Below, one piece after another: positions 1 through 9,600 of a stretch of 64,000 bases of DNA (position 1 is its first letter; each line of letters opens with the position of its first letter). The notes beneath the pieces were generated by a model, which was not told the DNA's origin, did no database searches, and saw only the letters and a list, made by a program, of their open reading frames with translations. The position numbers were made by a program, and so were the translations under genes. The stretch comes from an uncultured Candidatus Poseidoniales archaeon (GTDB lineage Archaea > Thermoplasmatota > Poseidoniia > Poseidoniales > Thalassarchaeaceae): NCBI GenBank assembly GCA_902625325.1, contig CACOAW010000006.1, forward strand, positions 1-64,000, in the 5' to 3' direction.

Positions 1-334
1 TGACCTCCATGTGATCGAGGCCTCCTCTATCCGAGAGGATATGCTCCAGAGTGTGCGAGTAGGGGCCATGCCCGACATCGTGTAACATGGCTGCAACTTG
101 TAGGGTATCCTTGTCTAAATCGTCCATTGAAAGGGATTCTGCCATTCTTCCCGCGATGTGAGAGGCCCCCAGCGAGTGTTCAAACCGAGTGTGATGCGCT
201 CCCGGGAATACCAAATGAGCGAGCCCCAACTGCTTGATGTGACTGAGTTTATTCATCTCTGGGGTTGAAAGAAGGTCCTTCGTTACACCATCCAATTTGA
301 ATTGGCCGTGGATTGCATCATTGATGACTTTCAC
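1..334 (-). CDS. HD-domain phosphohydrolase (dGTPase/YfbR-like family), C-terminus cut by window edge
   Basis: Minus-strand translation from GTG at 334: VKVINDAIHGQFKLDGVTKDLLSTPEMNKLSHIKQLGLAHLVFPGAHHTRFEHSLGASHIAGRM...AAMLHDVGHGPYSHTLEH; HTRFEHS and HDVGHGPYSH are HD-domain motifs. Confidence 0.85.
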   Translation of the reverse strand, partial: MKVINDAIHGQFKLDGVTKDLLSTPEMNKLSHIKQLGLAHLVFPGAHHTRFEHSLGASHIAGRMAESLSMDDLDKDTLQVAAMLHDVGHGPYSHTLEHILSDRGGLDHMEV

Positions 335-414
335 AGTATCACAGGGAATGCCGGGCAGTCATGTGCCTTGAATCGCACGTTGCCAGATTGAAACGGGGGA
401 TTTCAACAAAGTCA

Positions 415-455
415 TTTTGTAATACAATTGCAATTCAATTGCAATACAATTATAT
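415..455. promoter_or_regulatory. Tandem 11-bp AT-rich repeats (ATACAATTGCA/ATTCAATTGCA/ATACAATTATA), candidate operator/promoter between divergent genes
   Basis: Three contiguous 11-bp units at 422-432, 433-443 and 444-454, each containing CAATT; located between the HD gene (minus) and the RHH regulator (plus). Confidence 0.55.
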
Positions 456-494
456 CCTGCACGTGCCTCTCGCAGTTTCAGGAGGGGCAAGTAG

Positions 495-860
495 GTGGCC
501 GGCAACAGTCCAATGGTCTCGCTAAGGATACCAGAGGATCACCTCCTGGAGCTAGACAGGCTGATTGGTTTCGATGGCATGAGGAACAGGTCTGATGTAA
601 TCCGAGAAGCTGTCAGGAGGATGCTCGCCAGCCCACTTCCTGGCAAGGGAGATAGGGTTGAGGTCGACTTAGGGCCGGATCTTACTATCAGGCTCAGGGA
701 CTACTGCAAGATAGTCGGGGAGCCAGCAGATGTGGTCCTGAGACAATCTGCTAGGGAAATGATCCGCAAGGAGATGATCGAGGGAGCCACTGTTGTGGAC
801 CTATTGAGGAGACGCATGGATGAGTTGCGCTCCAGACATGATGAAGATTCAAACATTTAG
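495..860 (+). CDS. Ribbon-helix-helix (CopG/NikR-like) transcriptional regulator; start may be the Met at 513
   Basis: MVSLRIPEDHLLELDRLIGFDGMRNRSDVIREAVRRML is a typical RHH N-terminus. Confidence 0.75.
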   Translation: MAGNSPMVSLRIPEDHLLELDRLIGFDGMRNRSDVIREAVRRMLASPLPGKGDRVEVDLGPDLTIRLRDYCKIVGEPADVVLRQSAREMIRKEMIEGATVVDLLRRRMDELRSRHDEDSNI

Positions 861-873
861 GAGTGAGAGAGAT

Positions 874-1068
874 ATGGACGATGTTGGGATGCACGTACAG
901 AAATCGGGGGAGCGGCACGTCCGCTCCCCCCACCACGAATCAAACGGAACCGGAAGGTTCGAGACCGGTCTGAGGAAAATCAGAGATAGGGCCAGGAGGC
1001 TAAGCAACGCAGTCGGATATGACTCCAAAGATGCCCCTAGAACGCAAAGGAAAGCAGAACAGAGATAG
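874..1068 (+). CDS. Possible small basic protein (64 aa); overlaps strong hairpins, coding status uncertain
   Basis: Internal ATG preceded by GGAGTGAG in ORF 820..1068; AGG/AGA-rich arginine usage resembles neighbouring genes. Confidence 0.3.
   Translation: MDDVGMHVQKSGERHVRSPHHESNGTGRFETGLRKIRDRARRLSNAVGYDSKDAPRTQRKAEQR
906..930. other. Perfect 10-bp inverted repeat GGGGGAGCGG-cacgt-CCGCTCCCCC
   Basis: Read directly from sequence. Confidence 0.8.
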
Positions 1069-1087
1069 AACTCAACACACACACCGT

Positions 1088-1106
1088 CCCGCACGCCTCG
1101 TGCGGG
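1088..1106. other. Perfect 8-bp inverted repeat CCCGCACG-cct-CGTGCGGG
   Basis: Read directly from sequence. Confidence 0.8.
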
Positions 1107-1137
1107 GCAACCCCACTCTGCCCGGATGAAATGCTGA

Positions 1138-3186
1138 TTGGGGATGCAAACTTATGGACGGTCAATACTCCAGAAGAATTCCATGTCGGAGGGAGATTTT
1201 GAGAATGGCGACCTATTCTTCGCGCACGAGTCTCCAAGAGAATCGCAGAAAGAGATGATAGCAGACGGAATAAACGCACTGAAAGACGGTCGTTTCTTAC
1301 TTGCTGCGGCCCCTACAGGGATAGGGAAGACGGCTGCAGCACTAGCGTCCGCGCTCAAGGTGGCTAACCTATACAGTACTAGTTCTGAGACTCCGAAGAT
1401 ACTTTTCCTCACTGGACGACAGTCGCAGCATAGGATAGTTGTCGATACAATCAGGGAGATCAACAGAAGGATACCTCAAGGATTCAACAGAGTGAAGTTG
1501 GTGGACATCATTGGTAGGGAAGGAATGTGCAAAAACGTTGACAAAACCACTGGAAAATGCAATTGTGAGGCCGGAGTAACAGAGTCAGAAAGAAGATTCC
1601 TAAGATCTGACCTAGAAGAGTATATCCACTCAGAACCTAGACACGTTGATCAAACCCTGAAACATGCTGAAAGGAGTGACGTTTGTGCTTGGGCCACCGC
1701 CAGAGATGCGGCTAAATCTACAAACATCATCGTTTGCGACTACAATCACGTTTTCGTAGAAGGGGTCAGGGAGGCATCTCTCCCGGTAATGGGTGTTGAA
1801 TTAGGCAACTCGATACTAATTGTCGATGAGGCACACAACCTTCCGGATAGAATTAGAAGTGGTTTGGAGAGGAGGATAACCGAGAGGGTCTTCCAGAGGG
1901 CTTTGACAGAAGTAGAAGAATACAAGGAAAATATGCAGAAGAACCAGAAGGAATTAGATATACCGGAATCTAGCCAACTTAGAGAAGCAATCTCATTAGA
2001 GAAGCAAATTAAGGCGTTAAAAGAAGACTCCAGTCTGGTAAAGTGGTTCGGAGACAAGAGGAGTGAAATTGGCAATTCTAAGAGTGATGATCTAAGGGTT
2101 GATACACAAGAATTCCTAGATGTTATCGCCGGAGCAATTGAAGGAGTTCTCGAACATGATTCGGACGATGGCATCCAAAGAATCAAGATGATGATATCGA
2201 GATTATTGTCTGTTGTGGTGGATGAGGATGAAGACCTCGATGATGAAGAGCAAAATGATTGTATAAGACTCGGTGAAATTCTAGAGATTTGTATAAGATA
2301 CAGGGGCAATTCTGCATTAGCCCTGGTATTCGATGAATTGATGGATCAACCGCGTGTCACAAGCCATCTTCTAGATCCGAGTTTTGTTGGTAAGCCAATC
2401 TTCAAGGAATGCATGGGTTCAATTCTCATGTCGGGGACATTATTTCCTCCAGAGATGTATGCTGATATTCTAGGAATTCCTAAGGAACTCACCAATTGTA
2501 TTGAGTACTCCTCGGGTTTTCCTCTTGGAAATAGGCCTGTTCTCATTGCCAGTGATGTAACTAGCAAATACACTGAGAGAGAGAATAGTTTTGACTCGAT
2601 AATAGAACACGTTAGATCAGTGATTGATAATACTCCGGGTAATATAGCAATCTTCGCTCCTAGCTATTCGATGCTTGAAAGAGTATATGGTGAGTTTTGC
2701 CCACCTAATTGGTGTTGTAAAACAATAATCAAAGAAGAGCAAAGAATGAGTAAAAAAAGAGTCGAGGAACTTGTTTCCAAGTTATATGAGCAGAGAGATA
2801 TGGGGGGGGTGGCTCTCTTCGGAGTTCTAAGCGGGAAGTTGTCCGAAGGGGTTGATTACTCTGACAATGTCCTGAGTGCATTGGTCTGTGTAGGACTGCC
2901 GCTTCCGCCCCCAAGTGCCAGACAGGATGCCCTATTGGAATACTACACTAAGAAATTCGACAGGAATAGGGCATGGAAATACGCCAGCCTCCAACCTGCA
3001 GTGAATAGCATACTGCAAGCACTTGGAAGGCCCATTCGGAAGAAGGAGGATAGGGCGATAATAGTCCTCTTAGAAAAAAGGCTTCTAGAAAACAGAGTCA
3101 TTAGATGTATGCCAGAAATGCAGAAGATGCAGACTTCGAATTCTCTCAGGACAGCTGAGAGAGTAAGCTCGTTCTTCCAGATGTGA
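1138..3186 (+). CDS. XPD/Rad3/DinG-family ATP-dependent DNA helicase (likely start 1183)
   Basis: Walker A AAPTGIGKTAAAL, DEAH box LIVDEAHNLPD, FeS-type cysteines between motifs I and II, C-terminal QALGRPIRKKEDRA. Confidence 0.9.
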   Translation: MGMQTYGRSILQKNSMSEGDFENGDLFFAHESPRESQKEMIADGINALKDGRFLLAAAPTGIGKTAAALASALKVANLYSTSSETPKILFLTGRQSQHRIVVDTIREINRRIPQGFNRVKLVDIIGREGMCKNVDKTTGKCNCEAGVTESERRFLRSDLEEYIHSEPRHVDQTLKHAERSDVCAWATARDAAKSTNIIVCDYNHVFVEGVREASLPVMGVELGNSILIVDEAHNLPDRIRSGLERRITERVFQRALTEVEEYKENMQKNQKELDIPESSQLREAISLEKQIKALKEDSSLVKWFGDKRSEIGNSKSDDLRVDTQEFLDVIAGAIEGVLEHDSDDGIQRIKMMISRLLSVVVDEDEDLDDEEQNDCIRLGEILEICIRYRGNSALALVFDELMDQPRVTSHLLDPSFVGKPIFKECMGSILMSGTLFPPEMYADILGIPKELTNCIEYSSGFPLGNRPVLIASDVTSKYTERENSFDSIIEHVRSVIDNTPGNIAIFAPSYSMLERVYGEFCPPNWCCKTIIKEEQRMSKKRVEELVSKLYEQRDMGGVALFGVLSGKLSEGVDYSDNVLSALVCVGLPLPPPSARQDALLEYYTKKFDRNRAWKYASLQPAVNSILQALGRPIRKKEDRAIIVLLEKRLLENRVIRCMPEMQKMQTSNSLRTAERVSSFFQM

Positions 3187-3226
3187 ACATCAATGGGTTC
3201 ATTCGGGTCGGATATCTGGGCATTGC

Positions 3227-3682
3227 ATGGAGTGGACGAGCATAGATGTCGAGTCGGGCAAAGATATCAGGGATGAGGTCGATGGATTGGCGGATCTCAA
3301 GGTCGGGCTTGACACCGATGCTGAGTCCATGCACCGGGAGTTCATGAGGGGCCTGCCTCACCTATCTGATGTACAAGAGATGCACTCATCCGTAGTTTCG
3401 GAAATAGAGTCTAGGGCACTAAACGATGAAGTCTCATCACTAGGGGATTTCCTATCGGAAATAGGTGGCGAATGGTCTGGCAATGACATCCATATCCCCC
3501 TCCCCTCTTTTCAGAGGGAAGGATTCTCCATCGGCACTAGAGAAGACGGAGACGCTCAGCTAGTCAGAATAATGTCAATTGAGAATTTTGGAGGAATGAT
3601 CAGGTCATTCCGCCTGCCGGAAGGAATGAGGGTCGAGGGAGCCAAGTGGGAAGGAGATATCGTCTCCATCAGGTTGGATTGA
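3227..3682 (+). CDS. Hypothetical protein; C-terminus weakly resembles Hsp20/alpha-crystallin fold
   Basis: 151-aa ORF in a gap; C-terminal FGGMIRSFRLPEGMRVEGAKWEGDIVSIRLD. Confidence 0.6.
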   Translation: MEWTSIDVESGKDIRDEVDGLADLKVGLDTDAESMHREFMRGLPHLSDVQEMHSSVVSEIESRALNDEVSSLGDFLSEIGGEWSGNDIHIPLPSFQREGFSIGTREDGDAQLVRIMSIENFGGMIRSFRLPEGMRVEGAKWEGDIVSIRLD

Positions 3683-3683
3683 G

Positions 3684-6600
3684 TCACTCTTCCATTTCGA
3701 ACTCGAGCGGACCTCTCTTCGGGATATCCTGCATCGCCTCGATCTCCTCAACTACTGAGGACAGGGCCAGTTGAGCGTTGTCCCTGTGGGCATCTCCTAG
3801 GACGTGGCTGGAGTACCGTGCTTCCTCGAAAATCCTGTCAAGCGAAACCAATGATGCCTCGCTAATGGGCAATGCGCCTCGGATGGCCATCTCGAACTCC
3901 CTGACGGTCTCGAAGTTACGGCGCAGGAACCCGCGTCGCGTGAGGACTGAGCATAGGTTCTCATAGCACAGGAAGATGGCTCTCCTGTACTCGTCACCGG
4001 ACGCTAGCATCTCAACCGTCTGTCCGAAAATGTTGGCTAGCTCCTTGATGGTGGACTTCCTCCTAGTGTTGATGGCCATGGCACCCATCGCTACTAGAAT
4101 GGCCCCCACAACAATAGCCCCAATGGCCACTATTGCCCTATCTAGGAAGGATTCCTCCTCTGGCTTCTCATAGGCGATTTGGATCCCTGAAGAAGGGAGC
4201 AGAGCCAAGCTACCTGGTTCGATGAATTCCGAGTCGGACATCAACAGAACGGCGAGCACCCCCCATCCCTCGGGAGGAGGGGATTGCGAGGACAGTGGAG
4301 GCAGGGGTGCCATTGACTTGAACTCGTATTCGAAGACCCCATCCGCCCCCGTCAGTTTGGATACGGAGAAGTGAGTGACGCTGCCGTTGGCGAGGCTAGC
4401 ACTCAGAGAGAGGCCTTCCAAAGGAGCTCCAGTGTCCCTTGCCGTGGCGTTCACTGAGCCCCTGATTATTCTCTGCCCATCGGATAGTTCTATTTCCGAG
4501 TATTCGAAGTCGACCTCGACCATGACAAGAATCCCAATCTCCTTGGACCCGCCGTTAAGGAAGCTTGCTTGATTCGGCTCCACAATAATCGTAACCATGT
4601 TATCTCCCGGTGTCATGAACTCCTGTGCCTTGGCTCTGATCTGGAAAACCCTAGTGTCGGGATTGCCCCAAGGTCCCGATGTCATGGGGAGTTCGGTTTC
4701 CCCCCAAACAAGAGACATGGAGAGATTATCGAAAATTTGTGACTCTCCGCCGACCTCCCTTATCAGGCCCTGGAGCATTATCGATCGTGAAGGGGAGGAG
4801 TCTCCCCTCACTATCGTATTTGTAATCGGTTGCATCTCTATAACGACGTCAGATAGGGCGAATACCTCTATTTGTGATTCAGCAGGAAGGTAAAGGAACT
4901 CTCCCTTGAATAGGAGCGTGAAGTTGTGAGAGCCCCTGTCTAGGGAGTACTGCACCCTGTGACTCAGTGTGAACAGTCCTCCCTCTTCTGTAGTTATGGT
5001 TTCTACATCTGAGCCGTCTAGCAGAACAGTGATTTCCCTACCTTCTAGACCTTGCTCGAAACCTGTGTCGGACTCGAAGAGTCTGCCGCTGAAGTTCCAA
5101 TATCCGCCGCGTGTTGCATAGCTACCCTCAACCTGCAGGGATATCTCGGTATGATACGATACGGTGAAGTTGGACTCTGAAGACCCCTGTCTGTAGAATC
5201 CTTGAGCAGGTGCAATTGCGGAAATGGAATGGTTTCCTATTTCTAGAGATTCCGAAACCACCCATTGCAGGCTCCAGTCACCATCCTGCTGACTGCTTGT
5301 AATGCCAATGAGGACCCCGTCCACGAAGACCTCGATAGTATGGCTTTCCAGCCAACCGTTCTCAAGATTATCCTTGACAGCACCGGATACTATTATTTCA
5401 TCCCCTACTGCAAGTGGTCCGAGGTCATCAATGGTGAGCGAGACGGGTGCGAAGACGGTGAATACCACGGTGGAGTTGGACGGGAGGATGAAGTCCTCAC
5501 CAAGGAACTCAACTCCGATGATTATGGGGCCTAGTGGCATATCGGATGGAATCGGCACCAGACCTACGAAGGATCCGTTGGAGTCTACGGAAATCGAGGT
5601 TGTTTCCTGCCCGTCCACTGAAAGGACGATATCTCTATTCGGAATGGGCCTCCCCACGCCGTCAGTGAGCATACCCTCAATAATGGCGACCTCGGTCCTG
5701 TCTATCTCAGTTGGGGAAGTTGAAATCACTACTTGTGAAGGCTGTGTCACGTTGAATGCCAGGGAGTCAAATGAGCCTAGGTAATACTCGGGATTAACTG
5801 AGTCCCCCTGTCCCATTGGGTCGACCCATGAGAATCCTCCTAGGAACTCGACTCTCGCTTGGTGTTGTCCAAAATCTATGTCAGAGGGAATCTGGTATGT
5901 TATCGACCACTGTCCCGTAGTAGCGTTTGAGAATGCGGTGTATGCTGGACCTACGTCCACTCCATCAATGTGCAAGTGAATCAGGCCCCCACTTAGGTTA
6001 CCGTCTTCTTTCAACATCTGTCCCCTCTCGTCTTGGAGGGAGCCGGTGAAGGTTACGGAGGACCCTGCGATTGAGGGAGAGGTTGCCTCTTTCAGAATTA
6101 GTTGAGTAGGTGCGAGGACGATGACCCTAGTCCATGTCTCGTCTCCTAAAAGGCCAATGGGTCCGCTGATTCCGGAGAAAGTTGCAGTGACCCTCATCGG
6201 CCCGGGATCTCTGTCTGGCTTGACCAAGATTGATGGCGAAGCGGCCCCATTAGAGTCAGTGAGCCCGCCCCACACGGTGATGTTGTCTACCTCGACAACA
6301 ACGGTTGCGGAGGAGACTGGTGTTCCTGAATTGTCGATGATTGACAGGGACATGTCGAAGGTGTCACCCCGGGTTGTCCTATTGTCGGGATCCAGGTCGT
6401 TCGGGCTTTCAATTGTTAGGACAGAGTAACCTCTGCTATTGAAGGTGGTGAAGGCAGAAGCGGCAGAGAAGTAGGTTACTTGAGGAGTGAATGAAATATC
6501 GATGCCATGAGGACCGCGAGGGAACGACAGATCCAGACGTATCTGGGCTGACCATGAACCATCAGAGTCGAATACAACTGATGGGACAGTGAAGTTTGCG

Positions 6601-9600
6601 GATTCCCCGTCTATCGAGAAAATCAGAGTAGGGTTTAGTGGGTTTCCATTGGTGTCTGACAGACCTGTCCCGTTACTGGAGGTGAGCGAACCCGTGACAT
6701 TGAATGGCTCTCCCGGCAGAGGGTTGGCTTGAATCGGGTCGATTAACATGCTGACGGGAGACCTTACGGTGATGGTGTTCAGAATCTGGACGGCGGGGTT
6801 GAGGTCACCAGAACCATTGAACACGAAGGTTACGTTAACGAGGCCTAGTGGATGGTCGTGTGGTATCTCGAATTCGAAGGAGGCGCTTCCGTCGGCAGCG
6901 GTGACCGAAGGGTCGAGCCAAGTGTCGTGGAAGAGCAAATGAACCTCGAATCCTGCAAGGGGTGCCTCGTTGTTGCTGAACTCGACAAGCCTAGTGGCCA
7001 TAGTGGCTGAGTCGCCCCTGTCGATGATTGTGTTGATGAATGGATTCGTATCAGTGAACTGGGGAACTCCCATGACGAGAATAGATGCATCCCCGTTTCC
7101 GGTTAGGTAGAATGGTGTCGAACCGTTGACTACGCTAACTACTACGGTTCTATCTCCTCTGGTCACTCCGTTTCCTAGGGCATCTGTGGGTACCGAGACA
7201 TTGAACCCTCCCAATGCATTGGTAGTGTGGTTCTCTATCAGTAGCTCGTCGGGCTCGTCCAAGAAGAAGACGTTGATTCCAACCGGTCCGGTTACTGTCC
7301 TGTTTGTATCTGCTGAGTCCATTACAGTCCCAACTATGTCGAAGGATTGGAGGGCAGTCACCTGGCTTTGGATAAACGTGATTTCGACAGTGCTACCCAC
7401 TTGGACTGTTAGATTTGCAAAGCTCTGATTGCCTAGCCACCTTCCTGCCCCAGGGGCCTCGAGAGTGTCAATTACATCATCTGGGGCATGTATCCTAATG
7501 TCATAGAACCCAGGAGGGGTGGAGGATGGTATGGTAGCATCGAAGGATGCTATTCCCTCGGAGTTTGTGCTGGAAGACTGGAGTATGGTCTGTAGAGGGC
7601 CCCCCCAGTCGAAGTACAAGTCAAGCTCTACTCCGGATAGCTCTGCACTCGGATCCTCGATGTCAGTAACAATGGCTTGGATTTCCAGCTGCTCCCCTGC
7701 TGTGACTATCAAAGATGTTGGATCCGATTGAACGACGAACTCTGTCTGGACTCCAATAGGAATTGTAGTCGGATCTGCAGCATTATAGTATGCCCCTCCA
7801 TCAGGGGGATTCGAAGAGAATCCCAGAGTGACCGAAATCTCGTAGACACCGGAGGGTATCCCTGATGGGATTTCGAATGATAGGTTGTAAGAACCAGTTA
7901 GGTTGTCCACCCATCCGCTGGCGATGTTGTATATGGTGGGTGCGGCAGGGAAACCACCGGGAGTTGTGGGGAGGTCGGATGGGACAAGGAGCTGTACCAG
8001 AACAGAGGAGTTGTTCTGTGTGACCGCATTCTGTAGAATCATGTCCCTTGCGATTCCAGAAATCCAGTTCGTGGAACCCCTGACAGACCAATCGCTGGAT
8101 AAGTTTGCAGTGGCGTTGGCTAATCCTCTTACTCTTAGGTCTCCCGAGGTTGAGTTTGCGCTAAGCCATGTAGATCCTGCATAGCTGAGGTTCCATTCAT
8201 AGTCACCGGGCACCATGTTGATTGCCGGGGTGAACGTTGGAGTTACCCTGCCTGCATCTGGGTCTGACTGGTTCCATTCGAGTACTCCGTCGAAGAGCAG
8301 AGTGTAGTCTCCTTCGAAAGATGAGAAAGAGGAGCCTGTATGATCTTCCAGCAAGACGTCCACGGAGTACTCCCTACCCCTGATTGCGAATGGGAGTTCG
8401 TAGTCGAATACCACGAAGCTACGAATTCCGAACGTATCGGAGAACTGTTCCTGATCGTTCGCATTTAGATTATCGGAGTCGAACTGGAATCTGACGTCAA
8501 CGGGACCTGCTGGTATTGGAACCTCAGCAGCAGAGAAAGGCCAAGTAATTGAGAATTCACCGGGGTTAGACCCCCAAGAAGAGTTGTTCAGGTACCAAGA
8601 GGAAAGTTCTACGAATGGCCCGGAAATGTCGGCCCTCCTCATTTCCAACATAAGTGTCCCGTTAAGTGGCGAAGGGGACGGGCCCCTGCTCAGGACAGTT
8701 CCATTAAGGTACACGTTGCTTCCAATTTCCAGAATTGAGTTGTTTGTCGACTGCGCCTCTAAGTCAACGGTCAGGTTAGGAGACAGAGTGATGTTGAGTT
8801 TGAAGGAATAGTTTCTAGGTCTGGCATGGTAGGATGGCGGTGTTTCGTTGTTGAGGTCATCAAAGTGCCAACCATCGAATGAAATTGCCGCATCCATCAG
8901 CCCAAGAGGCTCGGTCTCGTCTATCGGGACCATGAACTCATAGTAACCACCGCTGGAGACTCCTGATGTGATTGATACCTCTCCATCAACTTGGGATGAG
9001 TAGTTCAGAACAACCTGCATATCGTCTCTTATTGATGGATCAAGGAATGGGGAGCTAGCCCAAGATAGTTGCCCAGTGATAGACGAGTTCACACCTATTC
9101 CCAGCATAGGCTGATTGACGGGGATTGGATTAGTGATGGAGAGAGAGACGTTGTCTGAGATATTCAGTAACCACGCCATCGTTATTCCCTGAACTCCGAC
9201 ATAGCCTTTTTCAGAAGTCAGAATGACCAATGAACCGAACCCGGGCTGGATTACTTCCTGGGGTAATCCTGTTAGGTTGAATGTTCCATTGGAATCTGTC
9301 GAAACGCTGGAAACGACATGCTCAGGAATAGCTGCGCTGCCCGGGACGTTGTCAGATGATTCTGGGCCCACTAAGTAAAGAGACAGCGAGACGTTTTCTA
9401 CCGGTGTCTGATTTTCTGAGAATAATAGGGTCCCTTGTACCCATATTTCTTCTGAAATGGATATGTTCCTTTCTATCGAGGTTGGACCCCAAGATTCCAC
9501 ATTGACTGTTACTTCCGACATCGGGGGACATGCCTCGAACGGGATCCAACCCATATCCAATTCTCCTTGGTTCTGATTTGTCTGAAGGTGCACTTCCGCC

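Noticed and set aside
422-454. CRISPR-like interpretation of the short repeats
   Set aside because: 11-bp contiguous units with no spacers; operator/promoter explanation is better.
861-1182. RNase P RNA call based on GAGGAAAATC and ACAGAAA strings
   Set aside because: Motifs occur in the wrong order (ACAGAAA precedes GAGGAAA), and no convincing P4 partner or P1 stem is found; kept only as an unassigned structured region.
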